A DNA stretch of 64,000 nucleotides. Origin: Cryptomeria japonica (taxonomy: Eukaryota > Streptophyta > Pinopsida > Cupressales > Cupressaceae). A program made the translations under genes and the position numbers. The stretch is from the NCBI RefSeq assembly GCF_030272615.1, contig NC_081406.1, forward strand, positions 234,766,922 to 234,830,921. The letters run 5' to 3'. Below are positions 59,158-64,000 of the stretch, in pieces. Position 1 is the stretch's first letter. Each line of letters starts with the position of its first letter. The notes beneath the pieces are model-generated. The model searched no databases, was not told the origin of the DNA, and worked only from the letters and a program-made list of their open reading frames with translations.

Positions 59158-60507
59158 TTAAAAACTCTTCATAGTTTCCTCAGCATTCTATACCAAAAGC
59201 ATCATCGCCTTGGCCACTTCCCTCAGGTCATTGTTTTCCTGTCCAATCTGACTCTCTTTCATTTTGGTGTCCTTCTCAATAGTGGTCTGCCTAGTTTTGC
59301 GCTTAGCATTCTGGTGGGTGGGGTTGGAAGTTGGAGCATCTTCTATAGTTACCAGGTTCTTATCCTAGTTTTTCTTTTCCAAATAATCCACCGATGCGTT
59401 CATATTTTGGGAAGAAACTTTAAGGATCTGGAGGCTGTGGTTCATAAGGATTTTCAAAGCCTTCTCATTACAGGCAATCTGGGTGTTGACGTTGTCTTTG
59501 TCCTCCTCCATCTTCTCTTTCATAGTTGTAATAACATCCTCCAAATGTTTCAGGTCCCCTTTGATCAGATTTTTCTCCAACCAGTCCTCCATCTCCAGTT
59601 CCTCCTCCACTTCACTATTTTCTGTATCCTCATTCTATTTCCTAGAGTCAGACATCTTGATCAGCTTATTAATCTTATCTTCCAGCTCCCTTTGCTTACC
59701 CTGCATACTGGTGATGTTTTCGACAACCCATTTCTGGAAATTGAAGAATTCAAGAGTGCAGTTGCGGGTGGTATCCAAGATGGTGTTTGTAGATTCCTTG
59801 CCCTATTCAGTCTCCTCAGAGTTAGGGTTGTCATACTCCTTAGGATTTAGAGTCTCATTCTCGCTTTCTGAACCCTTAGGGTTAGAGTGAGGGTTTTTAG
59901 AATTAACCCCTTCCTCCCCTTCACCATAGTTCTCATCCTTATTTAGCTCCATTTCAGTATCAGTGTCCTTATCCTTTTCCTCTTCTTCATCACAATGCAC
60001 CTCCTTTTCCTCATGCTCTATTTCAAATTTCCTTTTTTTATGGGTAGGGGTGCTGGGCTGATCCCCATTTGAGTAAGATTCTTTGCAACTCTTAGATATA
60101 TGAGCGGTAATGATCAAAGGATCAATCTTGGTTGCCCTAGCCTTATCCTCAAGATGTTCATATATTAGCAGAATGAGCCCCTGGTGGGCTAAAGGGTAAG
60201 AATTAGGCTTTTTAGCATGGTTTGCAAGGCTCTCGTTTAGAGAGGATGCTAAATAGAAGGGCAGGGATTTTTTAGCCCCATGACGGAAATGGTTCAGGAT
60301 AGAAAAATGATAGTTATAAATTTTTGTAAATCTGCCCTCCATAGTCAAATATTCCATTAAAGCCCTAAGAACTTTTTGCCAGAAAGGCTTTACCTACTAG
60401 GGAGTGTAGTAGGAGATGTTGTCCTTCTTTTCAAGCTTGCCCTTCTCATCCTCTGACTTCGGGAAATTTTTGAAAGCTTCAGCTGCATACTTCCGATCCC
60501 TGTAGGA
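59158..60507 (-). pseudogene. cargo protein module in the LINE
   Basis: One frame on the minus strand runs from the LINE junction near 60507 to TAA at 59158, about 450 codons. It has FKNFPKSEDEKGKLEKK, then IYNYHFSILNHFRHGAKKSL, LPFYLASSLNESLA and AHQGLILLIYEHL. An acidic Glu/Asp-rich linker with KKRKFE follows, then a coiled coil (for example DLKHLEDVITTMKEKMEEDK). Internal stops include two consecutive TAG near 60394-60399, one near 59800 and one near 59362, with no frameshift. It is a homologue of the fragment at 4417-5738. The function is unknown; a helical segment ahead of a charged coiled-coil tail is also the layout of the LTR element cargo frames. Confidence 0.7.
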
Positions 60508-62179
60508 TCTGCCTACCAGGAACAAAACCTTTCTACTCCTCGGAGATGATGAAGGGAAGCACCGCCAAAATTCTAGTGGCCATAACTTTGGATATGATTT
60601 TGCAAAAAGAGTTGCATAGGCTAATTGGCTTAAAGTTTCCCATAGAGTCCATCCCAGCAACTTTGGGGATTAAGGCTATAAAAGTGGAGTTAAGTTCCTT
60701 AAGGATTCTTCTAGATCCAAAGAATTCTTTGACCACATTAACCATGTCTTCCCCCACAATATGCCAGAAATCTTGGAAGAAGAACATAGGGAAATCGTCA
60801 GGACCTGGAGCTTTATCCCCTTGAAACGAAAAGGCAGCTTTTTTGATTTCTCCAACAGACGGGATAGCAGTAAGGGCCTTATTCTGAATAGGGTTAATGA
60901 CCTTAGGAATAATATTAACTAGATTGAGTTGGTGGGTTTGATCAATGTCCTTGTTACTAGAAAGGAGCTGCTTGAAGAATCCGACAGCTTCATCCCTGAT
61001 TTCATCCTTATTAAGCAAAGTGTTGTTTTAAACAATCAGTCTTGTGATTCTATTCGCTGCCTTGTGTTTTAGAGAAGTCACGTGGAAAAATTTAGTGTTT
61101 CTGTCCCCTGCCTTCAACCATATAGCCCTAGATCTCTGCCTCCAATAGATTTCCTCCCTAGAAATAATGTTGTGGATTTTGACTAGAACATCATCTTCCA
61201 TGGATTTGGAATACTTTTTGTAGCCTTCTTTCTGAATTGAGTTTTGTATCTAGTCCAGTTCCTCCTTTAATTTTTTCTTTGAATCAAAGATATCACCAAA
61301 GACCTTCTTGTTCCAAGTCTTAATGTTGGTTTTGATGTTTTTAAGTATTTTGGCAACTTTATACATGGCAGTTCCATTAATATCAAGATTCCACTAGTTA
61401 GCAATAGATTTTTCAAGATTAGGGTGGGAGGTCCACATCTTTTCAAACCGAAAAGGGAATCTCTGATTATTCTTAAAAATCTCAACAACAAAAGAGATGA
61501 GATAATGGTCTGACCCAATTCTATTAATAATAGAAAGGGAGCACCTATGAGAAAGAATCCAATCATTAGAAAGAAGGGATCTATCAAGTCTTACCTGGAT
61601 GAGATCTTCACCATCCCTTCAGTTAGACCAAGTGTAGGAAGCCTCGTTGAGATCCATATTAATGAGAGCATTGTCATTAATAAAGTCCATCAGGTCAGAT
61701 CTGTTGTCTGGTTGAGCTTGACTACCTCCAAATTTTTCAATGTCTTGTAGAGGAGTATTGAAATCTCCCATCACAACCCAGTTGTTCAGAGGGAAGGAAT
61801 TTCTTTTATGCTAAATTTTATTCCAGAATTTGCTTCTAGCGGATTTGGAGTTAGGGGCATAGATATTAGTGATAACAAATTCCTTACCATCAAAGATGCT
61901 TTTAGCTTTTAGGGATAAAATATTGCCATCAACATCAATCATATCTCTAGAGTTTGTGCTTTTATTCCAGAATATAGCAACCCCTCCAGAGGCTCCATTC
62001 GAGCTACTACCACAAGCCCCTCCATTTTTGAAAAACTTTAATTTCTCCACTTTCTCTTTACTCATATTGGTTTCCTGAACCAGGATAATATCTGGGTTTT
62101 GATCTCGAATGAGGTTCCTTAATATATCCTATTTATTGAGACCATTTAGGCCTCTGATGTTCCAAGATATTACCTTCAT
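60508..62179 (-). pseudogene. LINE ORF2: APE endonuclease and truncated RT
   Basis: From ATG at 62179 (MKVISWNIRGLNGLN) one frame of about 558 codons contains the APE motifs: QET, GGVAIFWNKST, VITNIYAPNS, VMGDFNTPL, RLDRSLLS and SDHYLI. RT follows with FFKQLLSSN, QGDKAPGPDDFPMFFFQDFW, NSTFIALIPKVAG and FKPISLCNSFCKIISKVMA. It ends at IISEE, stop, KGFVPGRQIL, where the cargo module begins. Stops are mostly TAG (after GLNK, FWNKI, KSIAN, KEELD, IISEE) with one TGA and one TAA, and no frameshift. The family is the plant L1-type non-LTR class. It nicks DNA and copies RNA at the nick when intact. Confidence 0.85.
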
Positions 62180-62211
62180 TTGGAAGCCTAAGGGCAGGAT
62201 TCCTTGATAGT

Positions 62212-63888
62212 TCATTTCCTTCCATCAGCTATGTTTTTCTTACTCTCCTGGTCCCTATGCCATTTCATAGTTTTGCGTCCCGATGGGGATCTTGAAGCCC
62301 CAAAATCAGCCTTGGATCTGGTTTTGGTTTTTACTCCATTAAGGCCTTCTACCTTCTTGGTTTTAATTTTCTTCCCATTTCCCATTGTGTTTTCTTCTTG
62401 TTGTTCTGCTCTAGACTCATCTTGCATGTTGCTCCATAGGTCTTCTCTTTTCTAGGATGAAGTGGTCATATCAACTTCTATATTCTGGAATAAGGCATTT
62501 AAGTTTGCTTCCAGCGACCCAAACTTGTTCCTCCTTCCCAGTTTTATTTCATGTTCTTGAAACTCATCCTCTAAACAGTGTTTAGCTTTTTTTGATATAG
62601 GTTCATGAAAATCCTCAGGATGAGAATCAATGATATTCTCAATCTCACCATCTTCAAGTGTCTCTTCACTAATTTCATTCTCCTTCGCCTGTGACTGTAG
62701 AGCCTCAGAGGTATTGCCTATTTTGATCTCAAACTCCCTGGTTTCATTCTTTTTATTCCCCTTCAAGGGGGGGTTCTTAGGAGGGTCAGTGCTATCTGCT
62801 TCCAGGTGTTCTGGTATATTCACCGAGTTTCCACTTTTTTCTTCTAACTTGTTGCAGTCTTTGTTATTATTTTTTTCTTTCCATACCGGTTTGTGAATAT
62901 TTTTTTCTTTCATCATAGGTTTTTTAGGGTTGTTGGGGCAAGCCTTAGCCCAGTGACCTACTTTTTTGCAAGAGAAGCAAAAAAATGGGAGAGATTCGAA
63001 TTCTATGGATTGTTCCCATAACCCAAGTTTGGAATTTATGTCAATAGTATTTGGGAGGTCCATATTCTATGATATGTTGATGCAGATGCATGCATACACC
63101 AATCTCTTGCGAGCTACTATCATTAGGTCTATCACAACAAGCTCCCCAAAGGAGTTAGCGATTCCCGAGAAAACATCCTCCACCCAGTATTCTAACGGCA
63201 GCCCAGGCAACCTAACCCACACCGGAGCAGATTCAAAGAAATAATCATTGAGTTCCATGTTAGGGGACCATTTTCTAATAGAAAGAGAGGATTTGCCAAA
63301 CATCCAGGGGCCACCACTTAAAGCAACTTCCATATCTTCCCCGCATGAGAAAGAGAAAACAAAAAAGCCTCTAAGAAAGGCAAAGACATCAACCTGGCCT
63401 TTGATTCTCCATTTTCTCTTAGCAAACGACCTAACATCCTCAATATTAGGTCGAGGTCCAACAAATTTCCCCACCAAAGAAAAAGACATTAAAGAGATGC
63501 TATGATCAATAACTAAATCAAGAATCTCAATCGCAAGTTTACCTATTCTATTATCTGATATATCCTTTAGAAAGGGGAAAGATGATTTACCAGTCGGTTT
63601 ACCAGATGCTTGTCTTACAAAGAGACTATTCTAGGGTTTAGGTATTCGCTCCTCCTTGATATTTTCTAAGTCAATCTTCACCACCTTGGGGCTTGAATCT
63701 TGAGAATCTTTTAAGTTTTTGGGATCGGGAGGAGGGTCCCGTATTTGTGGGTCCCCATCCTGCCTTCCATCCTCATCATCAAATGCTTGTCCTTGAGCTA
63801 CATTGGATTCAGAACCAGAGGATCCAACATCATTGTTCCCTCCATTTCTCAATTTCAAATTTTCCACTGCAAACGTTGTTCCCTCCAT
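62212..63888 (-). pseudogene. LINE ORF1: DUF4283-type domain and zinc knuckle
   Basis: ATG at 63888 opens MEGTTFAVENLKLRNGG. After an acidic N-terminal part comes a DUF4283-like region (MSFSLVGKFVGPRPN, WRIKGQVDVFAFLRGFFVFS, GGPWMFGKSSLSI, APVWVRLPGLPLEYW), then a CFSCKKVGHWAKAC knuckle (near 62960) and a long Lys/Glu-rich C-terminus. The frame of 559 codons has three internal stops, all TAG (63631, 63067 and 62452), and no frameshift. By family knowledge ORF1 proteins of plant LINEs bind the element RNA. Confidence 0.85.
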
Positions 63889-63914
63889 TTTGTTGCTATG
63901 AGCTTATTAATGTT

Positions 63915-64000
63915 AATCATGAATAATCTTCACATTTTTCAAAACCATTAACCATAGATCCTAGTGATAGAAAAAGTGGCTCATCATTAAAGAATGGTCC
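63915..64000 (+). other. right flank, continuation of the interrupted remnant
   Basis: The short Asp/Asn-rich plus-strand frame from before 58965 resumes here (VNHE, then stop). Nothing else can be recognised before the window ends. Confidence 0.4.

Larger units (their letters stand above)
58983..63896 (-). mobile_element. chimeric LINE with a captured cargo module
   Basis: The 4914-bp minus-strand insertion is flanked by a perfect 18-bp duplication, TATGAGCTTATTAATGTT, at 58965-58982 and 63897-63914. From the 5' end it contains ORF1, an APE endonuclease and the N-terminal part of an L1-type RT that stops after KGFVPGRQIL, then an unrelated cargo protein frame, and a 3' end resembling that of the insertion at 4204-5738. 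It lacks the RT palm and its YADD box and so is non-autonomous. The 5' end lies only eight bases before the first ATG, so a few bases of leader may be missing. The TSD shows that the chimera moved as one unit. Confidence 0.85.

Noticed and set aside
59314-59890. Plus-strand frames of 178 and 135 codons in the LINE
   Set aside because: They are shadows of the minus-strand coiled-coil cargo frame, with leucine- and serine-rich sequence typical of antisense reads.

Overview
The window is nuclear DNA of a seed plant with a large, transposon-packed genome. I infer a gymnosperm, probably a conifer-like plant, from the very long nested LTR elements, the slow indel decay and the style of the LTRs; the sequence alone does not name a species. 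I found no host gene, tRNA, rRNA or CRISPR array. Almost everything recognisable is retrotransposon sequence, and most coding frames are broken by stop codons.

Bases 3140-45561 form one nested stack that can be resolved from its target-site duplications (TSDs). The oldest layer is a minus-strand non-autonomous LTR element (element 3; LTRs 3140-5826 and 42737-45561). A plus-strand non-autonomous LTR element (element 2; 13850-41953, TSD GTTTT) landed inside a zinc knuckle of the element 3 gag. A giant Ty3/Gypsy element of Tat/Ogre type (element 1; 16418-36509, TSD CACCT) then landed inside element 2. Element 3 also carries a solo LTR of a relative of element 1 (5949-9585, TSD AGAAC), a LINE-type insertion in its left LTR (4204-5738, 16-bp TSD) and an LTR-like insertion in its right LTR (42863-44534).

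Element 1 is the most striking. Its two LTRs are 6450 bp each and each contains a TATA box, a reading frame of about 1214 codons, and an AATAAA. Between them lies a gag-PR-archaeal-type RNase H-RT-RNase H-integrase frame. Elements 2 and 3 have no pol. Each encodes a coiled-coil gag with several zinc knuckles plus a second large protein.

From 45562 to the right end lies a patchwork: a lone Copia-like 5' LTR with PBS (45597-46384), a decayed minus-strand Copia pol (46629-49450), a GA microsatellite, an internally deleted minus-strand Copia element (50206 to about 52601), and a decayed plus-strand Gypsy gag region (54160-58183 and onward). That Gypsy region is split by a solo LTR (56521-57788, TSD CTCTT) and by a 4.9-kb chimeric LINE (58983-63896, 18-bp TSD).

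The unifying theme is a poorly characterised protein module. The LTR-encoded protein of element 1, the second protein of elements 2 and 3, and the 3' module of the LINE all show a similar helical segment followed by a charged and coiled-coil tail. The same kind of cargo gene therefore seems to ride on three mechanistically different classes of retroelement. All long frames have decayed mainly by stop codons of C-to-T or G-to-A type, with few or no frameshifts.
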